This document shows positions 1 through 7,181 of a stretch of DNA of 16,495 nucleotides, piece by piece; position 1 is the first letter of the stretch, and each line of letters opens with the position of its first letter. Under the pieces are notes generated by a model. The model searched no databases and was not told the DNA's origin. It saw only the letters and a list, made by a program, of their open reading frames with translations. Position numbers and translations under genes: made by a program. Source of the DNA: JBKBXU01 sp046313675 (GTDB taxonomy: Bacteria; Bacteroidota; Bacteroidia; Cytophagales; Cytophagaceae). The stretch covers positions 1 to 16,495 of the forward strand of contig JBKBXU010000068.1 in assembly GCA_046313675.1 (NCBI GenBank), written 5' to 3'.

Positions 1-41
1 CAATGAAAATGTGGCCATCCTTTTTGGTGATATATGTACAT
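1..41 (-). CDS. Start of a Fic-family (DUF4172-type) protein, cut by the window edge
   Basis: Only the first 13 codons are visible, from an ATG at 41-39: MYIYHQKGWPHFH, followed by the two bases TG, which fits Trp. The pattern Y-I-x(5)-W-P-x-F-x-W is what I recall as the opening of Fic proteins with an N-terminal DUF4172 domain (AMP-transferases that modify target proteins, often acting as toxins or stress effectors). The catalytic HPFxxGNGR motif would lie outside the window, so activity cannot be judged. The gene has the same orientation as nuoD, with about 240 bases between them, and appears to have its own promoter at 59-90. It sits where nuoE might be expected in a contiguous nuo operon. 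The call rests on one short motif and could be wrong; the alternative is that this is chance sequence. Confidence 0.42.
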   Translation of the reverse strand, partial: MYIYHQKGWPHFH

Positions 42-58
42 GTCTTGTTTTCTAAGAA

Positions 59-90
59 CAAAAAATACAAAAAAAATCGTGACCCGCAAA
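59..90 (-). promoter_or_regulatory. Candidate Bacteroidota promoter for the Fic-like gene
   Basis: Reading the minus strand, TTTG lies at 90-87, followed by 19 bases and then TATTTTTTG at 67-59. This closely matches the Bacteroidota consensus TTTG-N19/21-TAnnTTTG, with one extra T in the -7 element. Initiation would fall near position 52, about ten bases before the ATG at 41. The -33 box directly abuts the first palindrome (91-119), so that palindrome is placed where an operator could act. The region is AT-rich, so a chance match is possible. Confidence 0.4.
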
Positions 91-148
91 TTATTCTCCG
101 CATTTTTTGCGGAGAATAAACCGTGTATTCTCCGCAAAAAATGCGGAG
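91..148. repeat. Double palindrome: two inverted copies of a self-complementary element
   Basis: The first unit is a perfect hairpin: 12-base arms at 91-102 and 108-119 around a five-T loop. The second unit has 7-base arms at 130-136 and 142-148 around a five-A loop. The two units are also inverted copies of each other: 96-118 is the exact reverse complement of 126-148 (23 bases), separated by 7 bases. The block can therefore fold as two small hairpins or one long one. Possible roles are a terminator for the nuo transcript, an operator for the Fic-like gene, or a REP/BIME-like dispersed repeat. The nearest T-run on the minus strand begins 14 bases past the stem, so it is not a canonical terminator. 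The rest of the gap up to nuoD (149-280) shows no convincing gene. Confidence 0.85.
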
Positions 149-280
149 GCATTATCTGATTGAACCAGGGCTGAAAAACATAGTGACTGAAAGAACGTAG
201 CCAAAGTTAATCTAGCCAATATGTTATATTGTTTGAGCCTGCGCTGAGAGGAAATCTTATTTAAAAAATTCAAACAACCC

Positions 281-1501
281 CTATCGATCAATTTCCCCCA
301 TTACAATGTCAAGGGGACCTAAAATCGCTACCAAATCCGCAATCATAGTACCCTTAGCCAATTCAGGCAATACGGATAAATTAACAAAGCAGGGAGAGCG
401 GCCTTTGCACCGGAAAGGAACATCATACGTACCTGTAGACCTAAAGAAAAAACCCAATTCTCCTTTGGGAGATTCTCCCCGTACATAGAAATCCATGGCC
501 TTGGGACGTATCTTTTTAGGCACCAAAGCCTGTGGGTTAAAATCACGGGTTCGTTTATGATCACCCTGCAGGCGGTCAAGGCACTGATCCATTATCTTTA
601 AAGACTCCCAGCATTCCCTTACACGTACATAATTCCGATCCCAGCAATCACCTGTTGTCCCAACCTCCCCTTTTCCTATTGGAATATCAAAATCCAATTC
701 GGGATAAACGGAATATCCATCCACTTTCCGTAAATCATAACGCAGTCCGGAGCCCCTTAAAACTGGCCCTGAAACACCATAATTTATCCCCAAATCCAAT
801 GGCAAGACACCTACGTTAGCAGTTCTCTGGATAAAAATTTTATTGTCAACGATGATTTTTTGAAGCTCAGAAAGTTTCGGCTTAAGGTATTTTATAAATT
901 CCCGGCATTTTTCTTCAAATCCAACAGGAAGATCATAGAACAAACCTCCAACCCAGATATAGTTGTATAGCATCCTTGCACCGGAGACCCATTCAAGCAT
1001 ACGGTTGATGTGTTCTCTGTCGCGCATTAACCATAAAAATGGTGTAACTGCACCTATATCCAAACCATACGTTCCAATGGCCAAAAAATGGGAGGCAATA
1101 CGGTTCATCTCTGCTACTAAAACCCGAATGTATTCTATGCGGGGCGAAATATTTTTTTCTATTCCTAGCATACGCTCGATCCCCATCACAAAAACGTGCT
1201 CTGAATTCATAGCAGCCATATAATCCATACGATCTACAAAAGGGATTGTCTGATTATACGGTAAATTCTCGGCATGTTTTTCGAAACACCGGTGAAGGTA
1301 ACCCATATGCGGGATAACCTCTTTAATTATTTCTCCTTCGGTAAGCACCTCCAAACGGAGAACGCCATGGGTAGAAGGATGCTGAGGACCAAGGTTAATA
1401 ATCATTTGGCCTTCTTTCAAATCCTCTTCCCTGAAAAACCCAGGTTCAGAATTCTTAAGATTGTCTTCTTTAAATATATGTTGTATATGATCGGTAGGCA
1501 T
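281..1501 (-). CDS. nuoD: NADH:quinone oxidoreductase subunit D (49 kDa, Nqo4)
   Basis: This subunit of the complex I peripheral arm forms the quinone-binding pocket together with NuoB. At 406 residues it is full length for a stand-alone NuoD. Visible signatures are LGPQHPSTHG at about 37-46, MGYLHRCFEK at about 66-75 and the C-terminal end GPLDIVMGEIDR. His45 and Tyr94 correspond in motif and spacing (49 residues) to the quinone-contacting pair His38/Tyr87 of Thermus Nqo4. The ATG overlaps the nuoC stop codon by one base (TAATG), so translation is probably coupled. It is not fused to NuoC, unlike in E. coli. No nuoE follows within the next 280 bases. It is presumably transcribed from upstream of nuoA. 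Confidence 0.97.
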   Translation of the reverse strand: MPTDHIQHIFKEDNLKNSEPGFFREEDLKEGQMIINLGPQHPSTHGVLRLEVLTEGEIIKEVIPHMGYLHRCFEKHAENLPYNQTIPFVDRMDYMAAMNSEHVFVMGIERMLGIEKNISPRIEYIRVLVAEMNRIASHFLAIGTYGLDIGAVTPFLWLMRDREHINRMLEWVSGARMLYNYIWVGGLFYDLPVGFEEKCREFIKYLKPKLSELQKIIVDNKIFIQRTANVGVLPLDLGINYGVSGPVLRGSGLRYDLRKVDGYSVYPELDFDIPIGKGEVGTTGDCWDRNYVRVRECWESLKIMDQCLDRLQGDHKRTRDFNPQALVPKKIRPKAMDFYVRGESPKGELGFFFRSTGTYDVPFRCKGRSPCFVNLSVLPELAKGTMIADLVAILGPLDIVMGEIDR

Positions 1502-1998
1502 TAATAGACTGTTTTAATACCATGATAATAATCCTGCAATTTATAATCTTTGCGCAAGGGAAACCCTTCCCAATCAGCAGGTAAAAGTATTCTTCTCATA
1601 TCAGGATGTCCATCGAAAACAATTCCTAAAAGGTCAAAGGTTTCCCGCTCATGCCAATTGGCCGACTTCCAGACAGAGACTAAACTCGGGACTGAAGGAA
1701 GAGGCTCACCTTCTAAGTTTCGCCTAATGATTACTTTTAATGTTAATGCATGGCCATAGGGAATGGAATATAGATTATAAATCACTTCCATGTTTCCTTT
1801 TTCCGGTCCATTGTCAATTCCTGTTACGCAACTAAGGAAATCAAAATAGGTTTTTTCGTTCCTGAAAAGCTCAAGACAAACCTCCACAAGGCTTGAAGCT
1901 GGTATAACAAATTGTGGCTGATGTCCGGGGGTTTCTTCCAGAACAACTGCATCACCAAACTTTGCTGTCAATAAATCTTTGATCTCTTCAAATGTCAC
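1501..1998 (-). CDS. nuoC: NADH:quinone oxidoreductase subunit C (30 kDa, Nqo5)
   Basis: This is a structural subunit of the complex I peripheral arm, 165 residues long, a usual length for the unfused form. The 30 kDa subunit signature is clear at about residues 115-150: ERETFDLLGIVFDGHPDMRR followed by ILLP and GFPLRKDY. The start is a GTG at 1998-1996, one base after the nuoB stop codon (TAA at 2002-2000). No in-frame ATG fits the N-terminus better. The stop overlaps the nuoD start by one base. The packing indicates one translationally linked nuoABCD message. Confidence 0.96.
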   Translation of the reverse strand: MTFEEIKDLLTAKFGDAVVLEETPGHQPQFVIPASSLVEVCLELFRNEKTYFDFLSCVTGIDNGPEKGNMEVIYNLYSIPYGHALTLKVIIRRNLEGEPLPSVPSLVSVWKSANWHERETFDLLGIVFDGHPDMRRILLPADWEGFPLRKDYKLQDYYHGIKTVY

Positions 1999-1999
1999 C

Positions 2000-2557
2000 T
2001 TAAGATTGATTTTCTCGGTTCATAATAGTTTCTAAAGCTTTCGGCCTCTGAATAGGTTGCTCCTGCCGAATTTTTTCCTGCAGTTTTAAAAATCCTCCGA
2101 TCAAAGCTTCCGGCCGGGGAGGGCAACCTGGTACATATACATCAACCGGAATAATCCGGTCAACTCCTTTTACCACATGGTACCCATGATCCCAATAAGG
2201 ACCGCCACAATTTGAGCAAGATCCCATAGAGATCACATATTTCGGTTCCGGCATCTGTTCATAGAGCCTTCGTATCCTGTCTGCCATCTTGAACGTCACC
2301 GTTCCGGCAATAATGATCACATCCGACTGACGTGGTGATCCTCTGGGAAAAATCCCGAAGCGATCCAAATCATACCCGGAGGCATACGTAGACATCATTT
2401 CTATAGCACAACAGGCAATACCAAAGCCCATAGGCCATAAGGAAGAAAGACGAGACCAGTTGATCAGATCTTCAAGTTTCGTCACGACAATGCCTCCTGC
2501 CCCGCTTTTACCAGACATCATGCCTGTACTAGAAAATGAATTATTTGTAGCGTTCAT
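2000..2557 (-). CDS. nuoB: NADH:quinone oxidoreductase subunit B (N2 cluster subunit, Nqo6/PSST)
   Basis: NuoB binds the terminal [4Fe-4S] cluster N2, which passes electrons to quinone. All four ligand cysteines are present: the tandem pair Cys49-Cys50 (GIACCAIEMM), Cys114 (GSCSNCGGPY) and Cys145 (YVPGCPPRPE). The core GYDLDRFGIFPRGSPRQSD is also typical. Length is 185 residues. The first 20 or so residues are Ser/Gly/Asn-rich and look like a flexible extension. The start overlaps the end of nuoA by 17 bases, and nuoC starts one base after the stop codon. No defects were seen. Confidence 0.97.
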   Translation of the reverse strand: MNATNNSFSSTGMMSGKSGAGGIVVTKLEDLINWSRLSSLWPMGFGIACCAIEMMSTYASGYDLDRFGIFPRGSPRQSDVIIIAGTVTFKMADRIRRLYEQMPEPKYVISMGSCSNCGGPYWDHGYHVVKGVDRIIPVDVYVPGCPPRPEALIGGFLKLQEKIRQEQPIQRPKALETIMNRENQS

Positions 2558-3050
2558 TAATCTTATTGTAAAGTGCTCCGGGCACCGGTGATTTAAAATC
2601 AGAAACCTCTTGCTTCGGCTTAATCCAGTCCAAATGTCCTTTTACCCAAGCATAAGCCAGGCCCAGAGCAAGGATGGCAACAAACAAAAAAGCTTCACCT
2701 AAGGCAAACCAGCCCCAAAGCCCATTGGTTTCTTCAATCAACTCTTTCTGGCCAAAGACTACCGCCCATGGAAACAGAAAAACAATTTCCACCNNNNNNN
2801 NNNCAAAAAGAAGAAAGATCAGCGCAATAATGTAAAAACGGGAATTAAACTGTGCCCATTGATTTCCAACTGCATCCTCACCACATTCATAGGATAAATT
2901 TTTCTCATAGCCCGGCTTTGAAGGACTCAACAATTTTGAAAAAGTCATTGCAAACAATACAAACAAGAAGCCTCCTGCAATAAAAAGCAGGATGTAACCA
3001 AATTCAGAAATCTCCGGATTTTCCAAGGTTAAATGTTTGTTGTGGAACAA
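2541..3050 (-). CDS. nuoA: NADH:quinone oxidoreductase subunit A (membrane subunit, Nqo7/ND3), interrupted by an assembly gap
   Basis: This is a small membrane subunit of complex I at the junction of the two arms. Three hydrophobic segments are visible (about residues 18-38, 72-95 and 112-133), plus the diagnostic stretches YECGE (about 54-58) and VEIVFLFPWAVVFG. Ten N fall between FLLF and VEIVFLFPW, where the family normally has a single acidic residue (FDVE or FEVE), so the predicted four unknown residues are artificial. The start is unclear: the frame has no ATG near the N-terminus between the stop at 3093-3095 and the first membrane segment. The TTG at 3050 is the listed start, but another TTG near 3026, just before the membrane segment, is also possible. 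It is the first gene of nuoABCD and is divergent from the NHL lipoprotein gene. Confidence 0.93.
   Translation of the reverse strand: MFHNKHLTLENPEISEFGYILLFIAGGFLFVLFAMTFSKLLSPSKPGYEKNLSYECGEDAVGNQWAQFNSRFYIIALIFLLFXXXXVEIVFLFPWAVVFGQKELIEETNGLWGWFALGEAFLFVAILALGLAYAWVKGHLDWIKPKQEVSDFKSPVPGALYNKINERYK
2794..2803. other. Assembly gap (10 N) inside nuoA
   Basis: Ten undetermined bases interrupt nuoA. The flanking codons are in frame with each other across the gap, and the flanking protein matches NuoA on both sides. Compared with the family, about one residue should lie between FLLF and VEIV. The known bases either side (g and g on the minus strand) would complete a single codon GNG if only one base were missing; GAG (Glu) is the only acidic option. 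The ten N are probably a fixed-length placeholder rather than a measured distance. Confidence 0.95.
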
Positions 3051-3159
3051 ATCTACATATAATCGCTTAAACCTAAAAGGGCAATTCTTTAATTAAATGT
3101 GGTCAGAATTAGAAAATCCGTCACATTGTAGTAAAATAGACCTTGATTGTTTTTATAAA

Positions 3160-4662
3160 ATGGTAAAAATATCAAACCTCATAATGCAATTTCTGTTAAT
3201 ACTAACAGTATTCTCTTCCTGTAATGAGAAACCGGAAAAACTAAACACCATGCACCCATTATTAAAAGCACCTGAAATAAACACTCGTCAAGGCTGGGTT
3301 AATGTGGAGGAAGAATATTCAATCAAAGACTTTCAGGGAAAAATTGTCTTATTGGATTTCTGGACCTATGGGTGCATTAATTGCCAACACATTGTTCCGG
3401 ATCTGCAGAAGCTGGAAGATGAATTCAAAGATGCACTGGTAATTATAGGAGTTCATTCAGCAAAATTCGACTCAGAGAAGGGCACAGAAAAAATTCTAAG
3501 GGCTATTGAGCGATTCGGCATCCAACATCCTGTAATTAACGATGCTGATTTTAAAATCTGGGAACATTATGGAATCCATGCATGGCCAACCGTGGTACTG
3601 ATAAACCCAAATGGAAAAATTATCGGCCAGAAGTCAGGAGAAAACTTTTATGGCCTTTTAAGAGATAACATACTAAAAATCAAAAAAGACTTCGGAGAGA
3701 AAATAAATACTGAACCGATAAAATTCACGTTCAAACATGAACACGATGAGCTTCTGAAATTCCCTTCAAAACTCGCAATCGATGAATCCGGCAACCTGTA
3801 TATATCCGACAGCGGCCATGACCGGATCCTTATAGTTTCCAAAGAAGGAAAAATAACAGGTCAGATTGGCTCCGGAAATAAAGGGTTCAAGGATGGCTCG
3901 TTTGACCATGCCCATTTTTTTGAACCAAGGGGGCTAGCCATAAAAGGGCATCGCTTATATATAGCCGATACCAAAAATAACCGAATCAGAAAGGCAGACC
4001 TTGACCTGCGAGAAGTGACGACCATTTCAGGTTCGGGAGAACGCTCTTACTATTTTTACGAAGACAGTTGGGATGCACCAGTAAACCCCAATAGCCCATG
4101 GGATCTTGTGATCGATGGCAACAAATTATACATTGCCAGTGCAGGAAATCACCAAATCCTTTTATTAGACATGGAAACAAATCAGACGTTTCGCTTTGCC
4201 GGAAACGGCCGGGAAGCACTTTTGGATGAAACGCTACATGAAGCATCCTTTAATCAGCCCAGCGGACTTGCCCGAATAGGCCAAACACTGTTGGTAGCAG
4301 ATGCAGAAGCGAGTGCCATCAGGAAAATCAGAATAGATGCTGATAAAGTAGAAACACTTGTGGGAAAAGGTTTATTTGATTTTGGAGATGAAGATGGCCA
4401 GGCAAATAAAGCCCTTCTCCAACATTGCGAAGGCATTGAGGCCAGAGGGAACAAAATTTACATTGCCGATACATACAACGGAAAAATAAAAGTGCTGGAT
4501 TTGGAAGTTATGGAGATCCAAACCCTGGTAGAAGGTTTAAATGAACCTCAGGATGTTGCCATATGGAAAAACCTTCTCTATATTACAGATAGCAACAACC
4601 ATCGAATAATGGTATATAATTTGGAAGAAGGGGTTTTATCAAAATTTAAGCTGGTGGAATAA
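3160..4662 (+). CDS. Thioredoxin-like/NHL-repeat lipoprotein (NHLRC2-like)
   Basis: The predicted product has 500 residues. From the N-terminus: a lipoprotein signal peptide ending VFSSC (lipid-bearing Cys21); a thioredoxin-like domain with the redox pair Cys72/Cys75 in FWTYGCINCQH; and a six-bladed NHL-type beta propeller whose blades carry YISDSGHDRI, YIADTKNNRI, YIASAGNHQI, a weaker LLVADAEASAI, YIADTYNGKI and YITDSNNHRI. This layout matches the NHLRC2 family, whose precise biochemical role is not settled. I place it as a membrane-anchored protein facing the periplasm, likely with thiol-disulfide activity. The ATG at 3160 was chosen because an upstream in-frame ATG at 3097 would bury the signal peptide behind 21 polar residues. 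It diverges from nuoA and converges on the glycosyltransferase gene, with 36 bases between. Confidence 0.85.
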   Translation: MVKISNLIMQFLLILTVFSSCNEKPEKLNTMHPLLKAPEINTRQGWVNVEEEYSIKDFQGKIVLLDFWTYGCINCQHIVPDLQKLEDEFKDALVIIGVHSAKFDSEKGTEKILRAIERFGIQHPVINDADFKIWEHYGIHAWPTVVLINPNGKIIGQKSGENFYGLLRDNILKIKKDFGEKINTEPIKFTFKHEHDELLKFPSKLAIDESGNLYISDSGHDRILIVSKEGKITGQIGSGNKGFKDGSFDHAHFFEPRGLAIKGHRLYIADTKNNRIRKADLDLREVTTISGSGERSYYFYEDSWDAPVNPNSPWDLVIDGNKLYIASAGNHQILLLDMETNQTFRFAGNGREALLDETLHEASFNQPSGLARIGQTLLVADAEASAIRKIRIDADKVETLVGKGLFDFGDEDGQANKALLQHCEGIEARGNKIYIADTYNGKIKVLDLEVMEIQTLVEGLNEPQDVAIWKNLLYITDSNNHRIMVYNLEEGVLSKFKLVE

Positions 4663-4698
4663 AATGCTTCCGTGCTTTAAATTCTACACTGTTAAATA

Positions 4699-5658
4699 TT
4701 ACTTTTTTAACAACTTATAATTTTTAAACCCACCAATCTGATGACCACCTAAAAGGTGTTGTTCTATAAATGTCAGGAATCGATTTTTGAACTTCTCGTG
4801 CTTATGAAGGTTTCTGCCTTCCTGAACACTTCCGGAGTATTGCAATTTATCATGCCAGTCAAAATGATTAATCCAGTCATTCATCACGGATGGATGTGTA
4901 TCTTTAAATTCAGGCAAATATTGAAGCGGGCCATAGTCAAACTCTTCAGGAGTAAGGATATTCATAGATTTTCCTTTGTTTTGTCCATGATGTAAACTGT
5001 CGTGATTGACTTTTTTCCCGGTCATCACCTGCGGCGGACGTACCCACCCGTAATGATAAATCTCGGCACCGACCTTTGCCACTCGTAATTTGCGGGTATT
5101 TTCTTTTCTGTAATATTCTTTCCAGTCTCCATCCCTGAAGTTTTCTATTATGCGAAATGACTGGGCATCGCGCCATGGATAAATATCCGGACGATTTCGG
5201 ACAATTCGTATTTCCTTTGGATACCAGCCATGAGATACCTGATAATGGGTATAATCTCCCCAAAAATGTATGTAATCAAACAACAATCCTTCCACTTCCT
5301 CATCATTCAATAAATCCTGACAACGTCGTTGTATTTGCGTCAGATACTTCTCATGAACAACTTCATCGCTCTGAAGATAGAATAACCAATCACCTGTACA
5401 GGCCCTTTTAGCTATATCGGTTTGCCGGGCCAGTTCCGTGCTTTTAGGGAATTTTTGTGTATCCCAAATAGTAGTAATTATTTTTATTTTCGGAGAATTG
5501 ATGGAAGTAATCTCCTCCAGAGTTCTGTCATCATCGTCACAATCACCTAATGCTATGACATATTCATCTACTATAGGCAGTATGGAAAGGATGGATTCTT
5601 TAATAGGAAAATAAAGTTTTGTCGCATTCTTAACCATTGTAAACCCACTGATCTTCAT
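4699..5658 (-). CDS. Family 2-type glycosyltransferase
   Basis: The product has 319 residues, no signal peptide and no clear membrane segment, so it probably acts at the cytoplasmic face on a nucleotide-sugar donor. The GT-A fold pattern is readable: MKISGFTMVKNATK at the N-terminus (beta strand and start of donor site), VDEYVIALGDCDDDDRT at about 30-46 (the VDxxxxxxxxSxDxT position), and ARQTDIAKRACTGDWLFYLQ then SDE at about 77-99, with Asp98/Glu99 as the metal-binding DxD-like element. The C-terminal third is His-, Trp- and Lys-rich and gives no further family clue. Acceptor and product are unknown. It stands alone, convergent with the NHL lipoprotein gene and divergent from ilvE; the 5659-5843 gap holds no gene I can support. 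Confidence 0.8.
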   Translation of the reverse strand: MKISGFTMVKNATKLYFPIKESILSILPIVDEYVIALGDCDDDDRTLEEITSINSPKIKIITTIWDTQKFPKSTELARQTDIAKRACTGDWLFYLQSDEVVHEKYLTQIQRRCQDLLNDEEVEGLLFDYIHFWGDYTHYQVSHGWYPKEIRIVRNRPDIYPWRDAQSFRIIENFRDGDWKEYYRKENTRKLRVAKVGAEIYHYGWVRPPQVMTGKKVNHDSLHHGQNKGKSMNILTPEEFDYGPLQYLPEFKDTHPSVMNDWINHFDWHDKLQYSGSVQEGRNLHKHEKFKNRFLTFIEQHLLGGHQIGGFKNYKLLKK

Positions 5659-5843
5659 AGAATTTATTTCCCTATTAATTTTATTATTTCATTAAACAAG
5701 CAAACAAAAATAGCTAAATAAATCTTATTTTTAACAAAGGGAGGAGATGCCTTAGAAAGGGGCTTTAAGAAACTTTTAAAAAAAGAAATTCCGAAGCAAA
5801 TCAAATTATGTAATAAAATACCATGAAAGGGATTTAGCAAGTG

Positions 5844-5874
5844 TTTGTTTTGGGATTTTAATTACATATTTTTA
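5844..5874 (+). promoter_or_regulatory. Candidate Bacteroidota promoter for ilvE
   Basis: TTTG at 5844-5847, then 19 bases, then TATTTTTA at 5867-5874. This matches TTTG-N19-TAnnTTTG except for the last base. Initiation would be near 5881, about 20 bases before the ATG at 5902. The site overlaps the extended open frame that begins at a TTG at 5845, which argues against that longer start. Confidence 0.45.
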
Positions 5875-5901
5875 CAGAAAACCATAAGCTTTTTTGAATA
5901 T

Positions 5902-6972
5902 ATGATTAACGCCAAGCAGATCGAGATTGAAAAAACCAGTGGATCGCGTCTGAAAGAAACAGATTTTAGTAACCTGGAGTTTGGAGCAGTATATGCCGAT
6001 CATATGCTGATTACCGACTATGCCAACGGAGAATGGCACAATCCAAAAATTACACCATTTGGTAAAATTTCCATGAGTCCGGCAACCTCGGTCCTTCATT
6101 ATGGCCAAACTGTGTTTGAAGGGTTAAAAGCCTATAAAGATGATAATGGCGACATCGTATTATTCAGAGCTTTGGATCACCTGAAAAGAATGAACCGCTC
6201 TGCGGCGCGTCTTTGCATGCCTGAAGTCAGTGAAGATATTTATATGGAAGGGCTTTCGCAACTGCTAAAGCTCGATCACCAATGGATTCCTTCTGAAAAA
6301 GGCTGTTCGCTATACATCAGGCCATTTATGTATGCCTCTGATGAATTCATAGGCGTAAGGCCTTCAAAAACATACAAATTTATAATCTTTACCTCACCGG
6401 TATCCGGTTATTATAAAGGAAGTGTAAAGGTTATTGTTGAAACTAATTATGTTAGAGCCGCAGAAGGCGGAATCGGTTTTGCCAAATCCGGAGGTAACTA
6501 TGCTGCATCCTTATTGCCTGCAAAACTTGCTGCAGAAAAAGGATATCAGCAACTACTTTGGACCGATAGTAAAGAACATAAGTACTTTGAGGAGTCCGGG
6601 ACAATGAACGTTATGTTCCAGATTGGCGACACGCTTGTAACTCCTCCTTTATCAACATCTATTCTTGCAGGTATTACCCGGGACAGCATCATTACCCTTG
6701 CTAAAGACTGGGGTTTGAAGGTGGAAGAGCGGAAGATCAGCATTGATGAAGTACTGGAAGCTCACAAAAACGGAAGTCTGAAGGATGCCTTTGGAACAGG
6801 AACCGCTGCGACGATTACACATATTGCAGCCATTAACTATAAAGAACAAGATTATTATCTTCCGGAGCCATCGCAACGGGAAATTTCGAATAAGTTAAAC
6901 CAAACTTTAAATGATTTAAAATTGGGGCTTATTCCCGATAAGTTCGGTTGGATTCAAAAAATCAAAATTTAA
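5902..6972 (+). CDS. ilvE: Branched-chain amino acid aminotransferase
   Basis: This is a PLP-dependent fold-type IV aminotransferase that interconverts leucine, isoleucine and valine with their 2-oxo acids in the cytoplasm, using glutamate/2-oxoglutarate. It has 356 residues from the ATG at 5902, a normal length for the longer, BCAT/human-like class. Signatures are HYGQTVFEGLKAY near residues 69-81, YIRPFMYAS, the PLP-lysine region FAKSGGNYAAS with Lys195 as the Schiff-base lysine, EESGTMNVMF, and FGTGTAATIT near the C-terminus. The open frame extends upstream to a TTG at 5845, but that stretch is not family-like and overlaps the promoter candidate. It stands alone, without other ilv/leu genes, and ends in a hairpin terminator seven bases past the stop codon. 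Confidence 0.95.
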   Translation: MINAKQIEIEKTSGSRLKETDFSNLEFGAVYADHMLITDYANGEWHNPKITPFGKISMSPATSVLHYGQTVFEGLKAYKDDNGDIVLFRALDHLKRMNRSAARLCMPEVSEDIYMEGLSQLLKLDHQWIPSEKGCSLYIRPFMYASDEFIGVRPSKTYKFIIFTSPVSGYYKGSVKVIVETNYVRAAEGGIGFAKSGGNYAASLLPAKLAAEKGYQQLLWTDSKEHKYFEESGTMNVMFQIGDTLVTPPLSTSILAGITRDSIITLAKDWGLKVEERKISIDEVLEAHKNGSLKDAFGTGTAATITHIAAINYKEQDYYLPEPSQREISNKLNQTLNDLKLGLIPDKFGWIQKIKI

Positions 6973-6978
6973 ACTATT

Positions 6979-7008
6979 AAAACGCCGGTTCAAATCGGCG
7001 TTTTTTTT
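6979..7008 (+). terminator. Rho-independent terminator after ilvE
   Basis: Nine-base arms (6979-6987 and 6996-7004, core AACGCCG/CGGCGTT) enclose an eight-base loop and run into eight T (7001-7008). It lies 7 bases past the ilvE stop codon and separates it from the endoglucanase gene. The following 7009-7181 stretch is AT-rich with no gene seen; a TTTG at 7121-7124 is not followed by a convincing -7 element. Confidence 0.9.
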
Positions 7009-7181
7009 ATATCCAACCCTCAAAAAACAACCGTGCCTCCGTCCTATTCATCCTGATTTTTTAAGGCTTTACCAAGCATCCTCATCATTCTTCTAAAAAA
7101 TTATATACACAGGCACAGTTTTTGCGTAATATTAAGATCAATAAAGCCTAACAACATTTTATATCAAATTATACATTAATC

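Noticed and set aside
91..148. The repeated palindromes as a short CRISPR array
   Set aside because: There are only two units, in opposite orientation, separated by seven bases; no spacer-length unique segments.
91..291. A 66-codon minus-strand open frame between nuoD and the palindromes
   Set aside because: It overlaps the end of nuoD, runs through the palindrome, has no recognisable domain and looks like chance open frame.
3097..3159. A 21-codon N-terminal extension of the NHL lipoprotein
   Set aside because: It would place polar residues ahead of a clear lipoprotein signal peptide.
5845..5901. A 19-codon N-terminal extension of IlvE from a TTG
   Set aside because: The extension is not family-like and overlaps the promoter candidate; the ATG at 5902 gives a normal N-terminus.
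7121..7149. A promoter for the GH5 gene from TTTG at 7121
   Set aside because: The downstream TAAAGCCT at 17 bases fits the -7 consensus poorly.
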